57,430 nt of DNA from positions 1 to 57,430 of the forward strand of contig JABURQ010000074.1 in assembly GCA_014762625.1 (NCBI GenBank). The letters are read 5' to 3'. Under the pieces are notes generated by a model, which worked only from the letters and a program-made list of their open reading frames with translations, searched no databases and had not been told where the DNA came from. This DNA comes from Planctomycetaceae bacterium (GTDB taxonomy: Bacteria; Planctomycetota; Planctomycetia; Planctomycetales; Planctomycetaceae). Below, piece by piece: positions 16,601 through 25,137 of this stretch. The position numbers and the translations under genes were made by a program. Numbering within the stretch: the first letter of the stretch is position 1; every line of letters starts with the position of its first letter.

Positions 16601-18394
16601 TCCCTGATGGGGGACGTCGATCTCGACGATTCGCGGGACGTGAATCAGTGGCTGCTCTTATTCCCCGATCATCCTGCGGTGGAAAAGCTTCGTTTCATGC
16701 TCGCTCGACGGGCGGTCAGCAAACGCAAATTATCGGTTGCCGAATATCATTACCGACGCTTGCTCGGATCCTCGATTCGCTCGCATGTCGAGCAAGCGGT
16801 CCTGGAACTCGATGAGGTTTATCGCTCGTTCGATCGCCATGCGGCCCGCCGGCAATTGCGTGTGGAATGGCGGGACCTGTTCACTTCGGAGAATACGACG
16901 ACCGGGGAAGGAAGCGACTCGGCGTCCGCGACTCCGACCTCGGTTTCCCCTCCCGATCTGGCCGATTGGGGAGAGTTCTCTTTGAATCTGAGACTGGGAG
17001 CGCTCAGTTATCAGATCATGAATCAGTATCGATATCGGATGATCGGCGATCCGATGCCGCTGCTGCCCGATATTCGTTACAGCTTCAACAGTTCCTCGGA
17101 ACGATTGCAGGTGCATTCGACCGCCAAGCCCCAGGATCTCTGGTCCGTCCCGATTCGAGATTCGGGCATGCTTTCCAATCGTCGTCGCGGGTTGGTTAAG
17201 TCATTGGGGCACATCATGTTTGTGATTCAGTCGAACAACATTACGGCGATCTCTCCGATAGAACGACGGGTGTTGTGGAATCGGTCGCTACAGTCGAATC
17301 TCAAATTTCTCGACCAACGATCCTATTCGAGTTACGGAAGCAGCATTCCGGCTCTGCTGTCGGGAGAAGAATTCAACACCCAATACAGTGCCGTCAATCG
17401 CCAGAAAACGGATCCGGTGATTGCCTTGTCCGACGACTTGATCTGCGTTCGGTCGCAGCGTGAGTTACAGGCCTTTCACCCCCTCTCGGGGGATCTGCTG
17501 TGGACGATCGAAAAAGTTTCGTCGGGGGCACAAATTATCTCCGACGGTGACGTCCTGTATATTCTGAATACGTCGGCAGAGGACCTGTCGTGGAAAGTTT
17601 TTCTCGGGGATGGGCGTCGCGTTCCGCTCGAAGAGGAACAGCGAGATCGGCTCCAGCAGGCGGTCGCGATCGTCGGCGGGGATGTGATCACGATGGAATC
17701 GAAGACTTACCGGACGCTGTTCCTGCAGAAAAGAACGGTCGCTGTGATTCGACGAATCAATCTGGAAACCGGGGAAGCGGTCTGGGAGTGGGAACACAAC
17801 GGAACCGCGCTGTTGGGAACGACTCGGGGCGGAATTGTGATTCTGGATCAGAAACAGAACTCGCTCTCGAAACTCGATTTTCAGACCGGAGAGGTGGAAT
17901 CGTTGGTGTCTTTGATCGGGCGGCTCCCCCGAACGATCACGGAAGCTTTTCTCGTCGAATCGAATCGACGGCTCTACCTGATTGCCAACGGGCAACGCGA
18001 GAATTCCTTTTATCGGAATTATTATCTCGATTCGGTTCCCGTGAACGGACAGCTCATCGCCATCGATTCCCAACAGAAGAATATCCTTTGGAGTCAGGAA
18101 GTGGACCATCAGCATCTGGTTCTGGAACTGATCGAGGATTCTCCCGTGCTACTGTTTCTGGCTCGTACCAGCCAACGGGTCGGAAACATCTACCGGTCGA
18201 GCCAATCGGTCCTGGCCCTCGATCAAAAGAATGGACGCGAACTGATCGATTACCAGGCTCCCTACAGCTACGATTTTCAAGCCGTTCATCTCAACCACGA
18301 AGATCAAAAAATATCGCTCATGTCCTACAATTCCAGGATGGTACTTTCCGCGATACCGCCTCTCGACGAACCGCTCCAGGCACCCAAACCCTGA
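13649..18394 (+). CDS. Giant secreted PQQ-like beta-propeller protein with N-terminal helical repeats
   Basis: The preferred start is the GTG at 13649, which has AAGGA at 7-nt spacing and places the hydrophobic segment NWTFLVVMVVSSIALGTVCA near the N-terminus. The frame is open from a TTG at 13556. The product is 1581 residues. Residues ~100-350 are helical and TPR-like, a Pro/Glu-rich linker having preceded them. Two sets of PQQ-type propeller blades follow. The first contains VAYDLDTGRVAWEIGG, CLEAENGHPQWSTL, LLGVDLATQSVIWETRF and LKCLNPEGGELLWEYQPP. The second contains ELQAFHPLSGDLLWTIEK, RRINLETGEAVWEWEHNG, LIAIDSQQKNILWSQE and VLALDQKNGREL. A second helical stretch separates them. No catalytic motif or haem site was found, so this is more likely a scaffold than a PQQ dehydrogenase. 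It may form a unit with the small MoaD/ThiS gene 83 bp downstream. Confidence 0.82.
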   Translation: MIHFSGNQDFRYQRGVNWTFLVVMVVSSIALGTVCAAAQIADQEQAAEAAEETPANPLGRLLEGLLKKPKGRLIPKPTPPQESREDSASTENSETPSASVRNFRDWVDRCAPHDYELEKMLEKVERNLELKAWKIAVEQLQQILDQPNRRISLGPGVSRLARDEIHRIISQLPQSARESYELQFGVVAREAIRETKEQGSLREVSEVVSRYLNTRAGLEAADYLATSHLDRGEWIAAALWYQRVLTLDPETDRDPLWYLKAATAFQHSGLDSMAERMLEEIEGLQSIQIAGRPRNVSELWGELTSVSHSSTNKVDEWRQFRATPTRSAIQAGEMPVLVPQWEMAATTSNFVRSQIRELTRDLRRGGKLVLPSVQPILTRNQLMVRTMSGVAVVELNPDNSQSAFRQVWETRHHFSPEQIVTGIVQTDENLFQESNTQRKISLISDYAGSNPEVHPLTGLLFRNGQYGLVSADEKRLYVPERQAWLSRYQPGYFSTRSTMESRDPLKREWSSNRLVAYDLDTGRVAWEIGGASFGDRFGLPLAGHYFFGAPLIADDSLYVVGEKENEIHLFCLEAENGHPQWSTLIGYSLHEPGVDLGRRWWTAQPALADGILVVPNTAGWLLGVDLATQSVIWETRFTKPTRLQNSNNQQAKEGLVESRGLDEQWHLSSPVIVGNHLFHTPRETDKLICLRLVDGDVVWEAPKGDLVSLIHADEQQLILATTSGLKCLNPEGGELLWEYQPPDQATLSGLPAVTATDLYAPWSDSSLTRISRADGTMIERSLQPPGAEPLGNLRFAGNYLISAGPLKTAIFELKSPFNRKLRARLDADPGDSWGMLQKAQLAQLEAKPEATLELVSAIDSQALSPHDREKQQQLIYQSLVTLIRDDLEQSSSYLERLREMPLSREQQREAFQLELARMVALGQYREAFDRYLAFAESSDLGLLIPEHPESRFRLQSSTLVRRGLSRILSECPPEVRVELNEEIESLMGDVDLDDSRDVNQWLLLFPDHPAVEKLRFMLARRAVSKRKLSVAEYHYRRLLGSSIRSHVEQAVLELDEVYRSFDRHAARRQLRVEWRDLFTSENTTTGEGSDSASATPTSVSPPDLADWGEFSLNLRLGALSYQIMNQYRYRMIGDPMPLLPDIRYSFNSSSERLQVHSTAKPQDLWSVPIRDSGMLSNRRRGLVKSLGHIMFVIQSNNITAISPIERRVLWNRSLQSNLKFLDQRSYSSYGSSIPALLSGEEFNTQYSAVNRQKTDPVIALSDDLICVRSQRELQAFHPLSGDLLWTIEKVSSGAQIISDGDVLYILNTSAEDLSWKVFLGDGRRVPLEEEQRDRLQQAVAIVGGDVITMESKTYRTLFLQKRTVAVIRRINLETGEAVWEWEHNGTALLGTTRGGIVILDQKQNSLSKLDFQTGEVESLVSLIGRLPRTITEAFLVESNRRLYLIANGQRENSFYRNYYLDSVPVNGQLIAIDSQQKNILWSQEVDHQHLVLELIEDSPVLLFLARTSQRVGNIYRSSQSVLALDQKNGRELIDYQAPYSYDFQAVHLNHEDQKISLMSYNSRMVLSAIPPLDEPLQAPKP

Positions 18395-18477
18395 GTCGAA
18401 GTTTCCCGAAGTTGGAGTCGCGTTCGACGAAACTGAAACCTCCGTCTCTCTTTTTGAATAGCCATTGAAACTCGCCT

Positions 18478-18741
18478 ATGCCTACCGTCATCATTCCCAC
18501 TCCGCTGCGAGACGTCACCGGCGACGTGACCGAAATCGAGGTTGAAGCGCGGACCGTCGGTGAAGTCATCGACCGGCTTGAAGAACTCTATCCGGGGATC
18601 GGCGAGCGACTTCGCGTTGATGATGAGATACGTCCCGGACTAGCGGTCGCCATTGACGGGGCGATGAGCAGCCGCGGATTAACGCGAAAGCTTCAACCCG
18701 AAAGCGAAGTTCATTTCCTGCCGGCGATTGGTGGGGGATAA
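18478..18741 (+). CDS. MoaD/ThiS-family sulfur-carrier-like protein
   Basis: An 87-residue beta-grasp protein of MoaD/ThiS size ending in GGG, the di-glycine tail that is adenylated and thiocarboxylated in this family. The C-terminal part SEVHFLPAIGGG fits the MoaD/ThiS consensus, and the central region (VIDRLEELYPGIGERL) fits the helix of the fold. No moa, thi or MoeB/ThiF partner is nearby, so whether it serves molybdopterin, cysteine, thiamine or another pathway is open. The molybdopterin oxidoreductase at 5038-6318 is a possible but distant beneficiary. It lies between the propeller gene and the DUF1549 gene, 92 bp before the latter's start. The ribosome-binding site is weak. Confidence 0.82.
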   Translation: MPTVIIPTPLRDVTGDVTEIEVEARTVGEVIDRLEELYPGIGERLRVDDEIRPGLAVAIDGAMSSRGLTRKLQPESEVHFLPAIGGG

Positions 18742-18833
18742 AAGATTGAGGAAAAATGTTGGGTCTGTTTCACAAGTTCATTAGAATGAATGTGGCCCAC
18801 CTTAATCCTTCCACACTCGCGTTACTCACCATC

Positions 18834-21800
18834 ATGCGTTATCTCCTATGTCTGGCATTCTGTCTTTCCGTTCTGCCGCTGGACGCGAAAGAGATCGACT
18901 TCAATCGCGACATCCGTCCGATTCTTTCCGACAAATGTGTCTTCTGCCACGGCCCGGATAAAGAACAGCGCCAGGCCGATTTGAGGCTCGACACCGGCGC
19001 AGGAGCGTTTGCCGATCTCGGCGATCGCGCCGCGATTGTGCCGGGAGATCCCGAGGCGAGCGAACTGGTGAAACGGATCACTTCGACCGATGAATTCGAG
19101 CAGATGCCTCCTCCCGATTCGAAGCGGTCCCTCTCAGACGACGAAAAACAATTATTGATCGACTGGATCAAACAGGGAGCCGAGTATCAGCAGCATTGGT
19201 CGCTGATCAAGCCAGAACGTCCCCAGCTTCCCCCGGTCAAAAACCCCGGTTGGCCGAAGAACGCGATCGACAGATTCATCCTGAGACGACTCGAAGCGGA
19301 AGGGATCCCGCCGTCGCCCCCCGCCGACAAAGAAACACTCATTCGTCGTGTCACGCTCGACCTGACCGGTTTGCCACCGACCTTGGAAGAAATCGATGCC
19401 TTCCTGAACGACGACTCTCCCTCGGCGTACGAGAAAGTGGTCGATCGATTGTTGACTTCGCCTCGTTATGGCGAGCACATGGCGGCGACCTGGCTCGACG
19501 TCGCCCGCTATTCCGATTCCAACGGCTACCAGCAGGAACGAACGCGCACCATGTGGCCGTGGCGGGACTGGGTAATCCGCGCCTTTAATCAGAACATGCC
19601 CTTCGATCAATTTACCATCGAGCAACTGGCGGGCGACCTGTTGGAGAATCCGACGCGCGATCAACTCGTCGCCACCGGGTTCAATCGCAATCACATGTTG
19701 AACGGAGAAGGGGGCCGGATCGCCGAAGAAAGCCGCGTCAACTACGTGATCGACCGTGTGAATACGACATCAACGACCTGGCTGGGGCTGACGATGGCCT
19801 GTTGCCAGTGTCACGATCATAAGTACGATCCGCTGACTCAGATCGAGTTCTACCAGTTTTACGACTATTTCAATCACATCGACGAGACCGGGCGCGTCGA
19901 TGCGGGCGGCAATGCAAATCCTGTTCTCGACCTGCCGACCGAATCGCAACTCGAACGCGAACAACAACTCCGGCAACAAATCGCCGACCTGCAACAAAGT
20001 CGCCAGGAGTTGATGACTCCCGAGAAGATTCTCGCCTGGGAAACCCAACTCCAAAAGAAGCTGGCCAAGCAAGAGAGCCAGTCGACCTGGAAGACATTAA
20101 TCCCCCAACAGTTCGTCTCCAGGAACGGTCAAGACCACGAGATCAAAACGGACGGTTCAATTTTTCTCTCCGGGAAGAATCCTGACAAAGATGTTTACGA
20201 AGTGACCACCACCATCTCCGTCAGCAGCCTCGCTGGCATTCGTGTGGAAGCCTTGCATCACGATTCGTTCACGAACGGCGGTCTGGCCCGTTCCGACAGC
20301 GGAAACTTCGTCCTCACAGGCGTCGAGTTCGTCATCACTCAACCGGACGGCGAAAAACTAACTCCGAAAATTGCGTCTGCTAAAGCCGAGTTCGAACAGG
20401 GGAACCTGACTATCGAAAAAGCGTACGACGGCAATCCCGCTACCGGCTGGGCCGTCAATAATCCGGGCAATATGAAACTCGACCGGTCGGCGATGTTCCT
20501 GTTTGAGAAACCGGTCGCCGTTAAAGAAGGGGCGACATTGACGACGACGCTCAAGTTCGAATCGCCGCACAAATTTCACCAGATGAACTGGTTCCGCTTG
20601 GATGCCACATCGGATGTCGATCCGGCGTTGGAAGAGGAAGAAAGCATCCCTCGACAGGTGATTGATGCCTTGGCTCTGGAAGCCTCCGAACGATCTGACG
20701 ACTTGAAGAAAGCCGTTCGCGACTATTACGCAAAGTCGGCGGAGGAAGTGGTCAAATTCGATCAACAGATCGCGAAGTCGAAGACCGATCTCAACAATCA
20801 CCTGAAAAGCTATCTCGAAACGATGGTGATGCGGGAGAGAAAAGAGCCGCGGGAAACCTACCGTCTCCAACGCGGCGTCTGGGACAATCCCGACAAATCC
20901 CGCCAGTTGGCCGGCAATGTGCCCGCCGTACTGCCGCCTGTTTCTTCCGAGGCTCCCTCGAATCGTTTGACGTTGGCCCGCTGGCTGGTGAGTCGCGAGA
21001 ATCCGCTCACCGCTCGCGTCACGATCAATCGTTTCTGGCAGCAGGTGTTCGGTACCGGTCTCGTCAAAACGGTGGAAGACTTCGGCACTCAGGGGGAGTC
21101 GCCGTCTCATCCGGATTTACTCGACTGGCTGGCGGTCGAGTTCATGGAGTCCGGCTGGGATATTAAACATATGATGAAGTTGATCGTGATGTCGTCCACC
21201 TATCGACAGTCGTCGAAGGTTACTCCCGAACAAGTGAACCGGGATCCCTACAACCGCTTGCTCGCCCGAGCCCCCCGTTATCGACTTTCATCGTTAGCGC
21301 TCCGCGATCAGGCGTTGTTCCTGAGTGGGCTGTTGCATGAAGAACTGGGCGGCGATCCGGTCAAACCGTATCAGCCGGAAGGGGTCTGGCTGGAAATGAC
21401 GCTCGGAAAAATCAAATACGAGCAGGATCATGGCGACGACCTGTATCGCCGCAGTATTTATATTTTCTGGCGTCGCTCGGTCGGTCCGACGATGTTATTC
21501 GATTCCTCCGCCCGGCAGGTCTGTACGGTGAAACAATCGAGAACCAATACTCCACTGCACGCGTTGACGTTGATGAACGATATCACCTACGTTGAAGCGG
21601 CCCGCAAGATGGCGGAACGCGTGATGCCGGAAGGAGGCGAAACCGATCAAGCCCGTCTGAATTATGCCTTCCGATTGGCGACGTCCCGCCATCCGACCGA
21701 ACAGGAACAAGCGGCATTGATGTCAACTCTCGAAAGCGTGCGTCAAAAACTCGGGTCTGATGAGAATGCCGTGAATGAGTTGTTGTCCGTTGGCGAGTCT

Positions 21801-21896
21801 CCAGTTGACGAACAGTTCGACCGCGCTGAGTTAGCCGCCTACGCCGCCACAATGAACGTCATCCTGAACCTCGACGAGGTCCTGACGCGAGAGTGA
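18834..21896 (+). CDS. DUF1549/DUF1553 protein with N-terminal cytochrome c-like domain (PSCyt1-PSCyt2-PSD1)
   Basis: A 1020-residue protein. The ATG at 18834 is chosen because a signal peptide follows (MRYLLCLAFCLSVLPLDA); a frame open from 18756 precedes it. Residues ~20-120 form a PSCyt1 domain with CVFCHGPDKEQRQADLRLD (CxxCH). DUF1549 follows (NAIDRFILRRLEAEGIPPSP, LTGLPPTLEE, QLAGDLLENP, CCQCHDHKYDP with a second CxxCH). Next come an Ig/discoidin-like stretch (~450-620), a coiled-coil segment, and DUF1553 (NPLTARVTINRFWQQVFGTG, then GESPSHPDLLDWLAVEF and STYRQSSK). The domain order is standard for planctomycetes. The DUF1501 gene starts 270 bp downstream on the same strand and is the usual partner. 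Confidence 0.93.
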   Translation: MRYLLCLAFCLSVLPLDAKEIDFNRDIRPILSDKCVFCHGPDKEQRQADLRLDTGAGAFADLGDRAAIVPGDPEASELVKRITSTDEFEQMPPPDSKRSLSDDEKQLLIDWIKQGAEYQQHWSLIKPERPQLPPVKNPGWPKNAIDRFILRRLEAEGIPPSPPADKETLIRRVTLDLTGLPPTLEEIDAFLNDDSPSAYEKVVDRLLTSPRYGEHMAATWLDVARYSDSNGYQQERTRTMWPWRDWVIRAFNQNMPFDQFTIEQLAGDLLENPTRDQLVATGFNRNHMLNGEGGRIAEESRVNYVIDRVNTTSTTWLGLTMACCQCHDHKYDPLTQIEFYQFYDYFNHIDETGRVDAGGNANPVLDLPTESQLEREQQLRQQIADLQQSRQELMTPEKILAWETQLQKKLAKQESQSTWKTLIPQQFVSRNGQDHEIKTDGSIFLSGKNPDKDVYEVTTTISVSSLAGIRVEALHHDSFTNGGLARSDSGNFVLTGVEFVITQPDGEKLTPKIASAKAEFEQGNLTIEKAYDGNPATGWAVNNPGNMKLDRSAMFLFEKPVAVKEGATLTTTLKFESPHKFHQMNWFRLDATSDVDPALEEEESIPRQVIDALALEASERSDDLKKAVRDYYAKSAEEVVKFDQQIAKSKTDLNNHLKSYLETMVMRERKEPRETYRLQRGVWDNPDKSRQLAGNVPAVLPPVSSEAPSNRLTLARWLVSRENPLTARVTINRFWQQVFGTGLVKTVEDFGTQGESPSHPDLLDWLAVEFMESGWDIKHMMKLIVMSSTYRQSSKVTPEQVNRDPYNRLLARAPRYRLSSLALRDQALFLSGLLHEELGGDPVKPYQPEGVWLEMTLGKIKYEQDHGDDLYRRSIYIFWRRSVGPTMLFDSSARQVCTVKQSRTNTPLHALTLMNDITYVEAARKMAERVMPEGGETDQARLNYAFRLATSRHPTEQEQAALMSTLESVRQKLGSDENAVNELLSVGESPVDEQFDRAELAAYAATMNVILNLDEVLTRE

Positions 21897-21917
21897 AAGT
21901 GAGTTGAAATAATAGCC

Positions 21918-22093
21918 GCGATCGTAAGATCGCAGGGGAGATTTGTTGAACTCGGAATGGCATTCCTCCGTGTTCGATGATCGAACTTGGAGCCGCCGAC
22001 GGAAGTCGGCAGGGGAACTGTGAATCAACACTGAAAAAATGAAAGCGTGGAGTCAGATCGATATGCCTGGCTCAAAATATGACACGGAGTGTC
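21918..22093 (+). repeat. Array of five short variable-stem hairpins
   Basis: Between the DUF1549 and DUF1501 genes lie five consecutive perfect short hairpins. They are GCGATC-gtaa-GATCGC (21918-21933), GGAATG-g-CATTCC (21954-21966), GTTCGA-tga-TCGAAC (21972-21986), GCCGAC-ggaa-GTCGGC (21995-22010) and GACAC-gga-GTGTC (22081-22093). The first and fourth have quite different stems but share a GNRA-type tetraloop and the trailing AGGGGA. None has a T tract, so they are not standard terminators. The region may be an mRNA-processing or stabilising spacer or a mobile repeat family. No gene is seen in the 270-bp gap. Confidence 0.6.
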
Positions 22094-22166
22094 GGCCTAC
22101 AGTGAACGCCGAATGTTGGTCGCTAAAACTGAAATCGAATCTATTTTCTGATCATTGATTAACCCT

Positions 22167-23606
22167 ATGAACCACATTCAACAACTCCAGCATCAAATCG
22201 CCCGGCGAGATTTTCTTACCAGAACCTCGCTCGGACTGGGAGCGGCGGCACTCGCCCATCTTTCGGGAGGCAACGTCTCTGCGGCGGGCGGACTCCCCGG
22301 CTTGCCGCACTTCGCCCCCAAGGCGAAACGGGTCATTTATCTGATGCAGTCCGGAGCGCCGTCACACGTCGATCTCTTCGACTACAAACCGACCCTGTCT
22401 GAGCGGCGCGGCGAACAAATTCCCGAGTCGATCCATAAATCGCAAAAGCTCTCCACCATGACGGCTAACGCCGGCAAGCCGTGTCTGGGAGCGATTGCCC
22501 CCTTCCGGCAACACGGCGACTCCGGACGCTGGCTCTCCGATTTCCTGCCGCATACCGCCGAGATTGCCGACGATCTCTGTTTCGTGCATTCGATGAAAAC
22601 CGAAGCGGTCAACCATGCCCCCGCGATGACCTTTCTCCTCACCGGATCCGAACAGCCGGGACGCCCCTCTACGGGAGCCTGGCTCGATTACGGTCTCGGC
22701 AGCGATAACGACGATCTGCCGACGTTTTGTGTGTTGACGTCCCGCGACCGCGAAGGGACCTGCGGCCAGTTGTTTTACGACTTTTACTGGGGCAGCGGCT
22801 TCCTGCCGTCCCGGTATCAGGGGGTGAAGTTTCGGGGCGGGGGAGACCCTGTTTTGTATCTCTCGAATCCTCCCGGCATCGATAAATCACTCCGACGCGA
22901 TCTGCTTGACGGGCTTTCCGATCTCAACAAACTGAAATACGAAGCGGTCGGCGATCCCGAAATTCAGACCCGCATCACGCAGTACGAGATGGCGTACCGG
23001 ATGCAGGACTCCGTCCCCGAATTGACCGACTACACCACCGAACCGAAACACATTATCGATATGTATGGGCCGCAGGTGATGGAGCGGGGGACGTTCGCCT
23101 CCAACTGCATGATGGCCCGACGACTCGCCGAGCGGGGCGTCAAGTTCATCCAGCTCATGCACTCCGGCTGGGATCAGCATCAGAATCTACCGACGCAACT
23201 GGTCGAACAGTGTAAGGATACCGACCAGCCCGCCGCCGCTCTGGTCAAAGATCTGAAGCAGCGCGGGTTACTGGAGGAAACACTCGTCGTCTGGGGCGGC
23301 GAATTCGGCCGGACGCCCTTCGGTCAGGGGGACATTAACAATCCCAAAAAGCACGGTCGCGATCACCACCCGTACTGCTATTCGATCTGGATGGCGGGGG
23401 GCGGCGTCAAGCCGGGCATCGCCTACGGCAAGACCGACGAATACGGTTACAACGTGGTTGAGGACAAAGTCCACGTTCACGATTTCCAGGCGACCGTGAT
23501 GCGATTACTGGGGATCGATCACGAACGGCTGACGTTCAAATTCCAGGGACGCCACTTCCGCCTGACCGACATTCACGGCCATGTGGTGGAAGACTTAATC
23601 GGGTGA
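22167..23606 (+). CDS. DUF1501 family protein
   Basis: A 479-residue protein starting at the ATG at 22167; a TTG four codons upstream is less likely. A Tat-like leader (ARRDFLTRTSLGLGAAALAH, residues ~13-32) indicates export. The body matches DUF1501, a sulfatase/alkaline phosphatase-like family: VIYLMQSGAPSHVDLFDYKP, a Gly/Arg-rich middle with FLLTGSEQPGRPSTGAWLDY, GWDQHQNLPTQL, VVWGGEFGRTPFGQG and GRDHHPYCYSIWMAGGGVKP. The His/Asp-rich motifs correspond to metal-binding positions of the alkaline-phosphatase-like fold. The substrate is unknown. It is paired with the DUF1549/DUF1553 gene upstream, the usual planctomycete arrangement. Its stop codon lies 12 bp from that of a convergent DUF1501 gene. 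Confidence 0.92.
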   Translation: MNHIQQLQHQIARRDFLTRTSLGLGAAALAHLSGGNVSAAGGLPGLPHFAPKAKRVIYLMQSGAPSHVDLFDYKPTLSERRGEQIPESIHKSQKLSTMTANAGKPCLGAIAPFRQHGDSGRWLSDFLPHTAEIADDLCFVHSMKTEAVNHAPAMTFLLTGSEQPGRPSTGAWLDYGLGSDNDDLPTFCVLTSRDREGTCGQLFYDFYWGSGFLPSRYQGVKFRGGGDPVLYLSNPPGIDKSLRRDLLDGLSDLNKLKYEAVGDPEIQTRITQYEMAYRMQDSVPELTDYTTEPKHIIDMYGPQVMERGTFASNCMMARRLAERGVKFIQLMHSGWDQHQNLPTQLVEQCKDTDQPAAALVKDLKQRGLLEETLVVWGGEFGRTPFGQGDINNPKKHGRDHHPYCYSIWMAGGGVKPGIAYGKTDEYGYNVVEDKVHVHDFQATVMRLLGIDHERLTFKFQGRHFRLTDIHGHVVEDLIG

Positions 23607-23617
23607 GTCTGAATAGC

Positions 23618-24982
23618 TCAGACAAGCTCGGAGATCGGTTTGGCGTTATCGGCGACGACGTATTGCGGGCGACCGTTCAGGTCGTCGATCGTCGCGAGGT
23701 TGGGGTCGATGCCCAAATTGTGATATAGCGTTGCAAAGAGTTCGGGGAACGTCACCGGACGCGACACCGCTTCACCCGCCAGTCGGTCGGAAGATCCGAT
23801 CACCTGGCCGTGATTCATTCCTCCGCCGGCTAGCATCGCACTGTTAAGTCGCGGCCAGTGATCGCGTCCCACACGAGCACTGATCACGGGGGTTCGTCCG
23901 AATTCTCCCCAGATCGCCACGGTTGTTGTTTCGGCAAGACCTCGTTCGTGCAGATCTTCAATCAACGCCGACACGCATTGATCGAAGACGGGGAAGTCTT
24001 CCGCTTCCCGTTTGAAGATGGAGTTGTTATTCCCGCCGTGCCAGTCCCATTTGCTGTAGTTCAGGGTGACGACTCGCGCGCCGGCTTCGATCAAACGTCG
24101 AGCCACCAACAGACTCTGCGGAACACGCGGCGCTCCATTGCCGTCCATATGTTTGGTCGGATCGCCGGTACCGTACCGTTCGACGATTTTGGGATCTTCA
24201 TTAGACAGATCGAGGGCTTGCGCCAAGCGGGAAGAGGTGAGGATCCCCATCGCCTGTTCGGTGAAGGCATCCATTCCCTCCATCATCCCCTTGTCGTCGG
24301 CTTGTGATTTGAATTGATCCAGACTTTTGAGTAGCGCTTTCCGATGTTGCAGTCGGTCGAGTGTGATGCCGTTGAGGACCATGTCGTTTTTGGTGGGGCC
24401 CATCGGCTGGAACGGTGTATAAGCGGGGCCGAGAAAACCGGGACCTGGTTCGTTGTACGGTCCGTGAGTGCACGGGTAGCAGAGACTGATAAAGGGAGGC
24501 GTCTCTTCGCGATAGTGTCCCTGAAGTTTACTGACCGCCGAACCGAATTGAGGCCAACCGCCCAACGGCTTGGGAGCTTTGGGATCGTGTCCATTGAAAC
24601 ATTGAATGGCATCGTGTCCCGCTTGGGAGCCAACGATGGAACGGACAATGGTAAATTTATCCGCCTGTTTCGCCAGTAGCGGAAATGCTTCGCATAGTTC
24701 CATGCCGGGCACATTGGTGGCAATCGGATTCCACGGGCCGCGAATCTCCTTGGGAGCATTCGGCTTGAGATCCCACATATCCTGATGCGGCGGTCCGCCG
24801 ACCAGATAGATCATAATCACCGACTTCTGTGGTTTGCCGGGTGCGGAGTTTGCTTCTGCTTCGAGAAGTCGGGGCAGGGTGAGACCGGTCAGTCCCAGAG
24901 AGCCGATTTTGATTGCGGAACGACGTGAAATTCCGTCGCAGAATGATGTGGGGGCTTCTTTTCCGCCGGCAATCGTCAGCAT
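23618..24982 (-). CDS. DUF1501 family protein (second copy)
   Basis: A 454-residue DUF1501 protein with the Tat-type leader SRRSAIKIGSLGLTGLTLPR (residues ~19-38). Family motifs include VIMIYLVGGPPHQDMWDLKP, SIVGSQAGHDAIQCFNGHD, GARVVTLNYSKWDWHGGNNN, VAIWGEFGRTPVISARVGRD and HWPRLNSAMLAGGGMNHGQV. It belongs to a different subgroup from the convergent neighbour at 22167-23606, to which it is clearly diverged, so this is not a recent tandem duplication. The gene stands alone on the minus strand, separated from the upstream slipin gene by a strong terminator. The ~100-bp gap between that terminator and its ATG should hold its promoter. Confidence 0.92.
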   Translation of the reverse strand: MLTIAGGKEAPTSFCDGISRRSAIKIGSLGLTGLTLPRLLEAEANSAPGKPQKSVIMIYLVGGPPHQDMWDLKPNAPKEIRGPWNPIATNVPGMELCEAFPLLAKQADKFTIVRSIVGSQAGHDAIQCFNGHDPKAPKPLGGWPQFGSAVSKLQGHYREETPPFISLCYPCTHGPYNEPGPGFLGPAYTPFQPMGPTKNDMVLNGITLDRLQHRKALLKSLDQFKSQADDKGMMEGMDAFTEQAMGILTSSRLAQALDLSNEDPKIVERYGTGDPTKHMDGNGAPRVPQSLLVARRLIEAGARVVTLNYSKWDWHGGNNNSIFKREAEDFPVFDQCVSALIEDLHERGLAETTTVAIWGEFGRTPVISARVGRDHWPRLNSAMLAGGGMNHGQVIGSSDRLAGEAVSRPVTFPELFATLYHNLGIDPNLATIDDLNGRPQYVVADNAKPISELV

Positions 24983-25085
24983 AAAACACTCCAGAGGTCA
25001 TTGATCGTGAGACTTCGGCGCTCCCTGAAGTTATCAAAATCGGCTTGCGCGTTCCAGAGGATTCTTTTGAGACTGGAATTCGCGC

Positions 25086-25130
25086 ACAAAAAACTCCCTC
25101 GGAAAAAGTGATCAAAAAATTTCCGAGGGA
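25086..25130 (-). terminator. Strong intrinsic terminator of the slipin gene
   Basis: On the minus strand a perfect 13-bp stem (ACTCCCTCGGAAA / TTTCCGAGGGAGT) with a 14-nt loop is followed directly by a T tract at 25091-25086. It starts 7 bp after the slipin stop codon and insulates the downstream DUF1501 gene. Confidence 0.9.
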
Positions 25131-25137
25131 GTCGTGC

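Noticed and set aside
5038-18741. The molybdopterin oxidoreductase and the MoaD/ThiS gene as one functional locus
   Set aside because: They are about 12 kb apart with unrelated housekeeping genes between them, so linkage is not supported.
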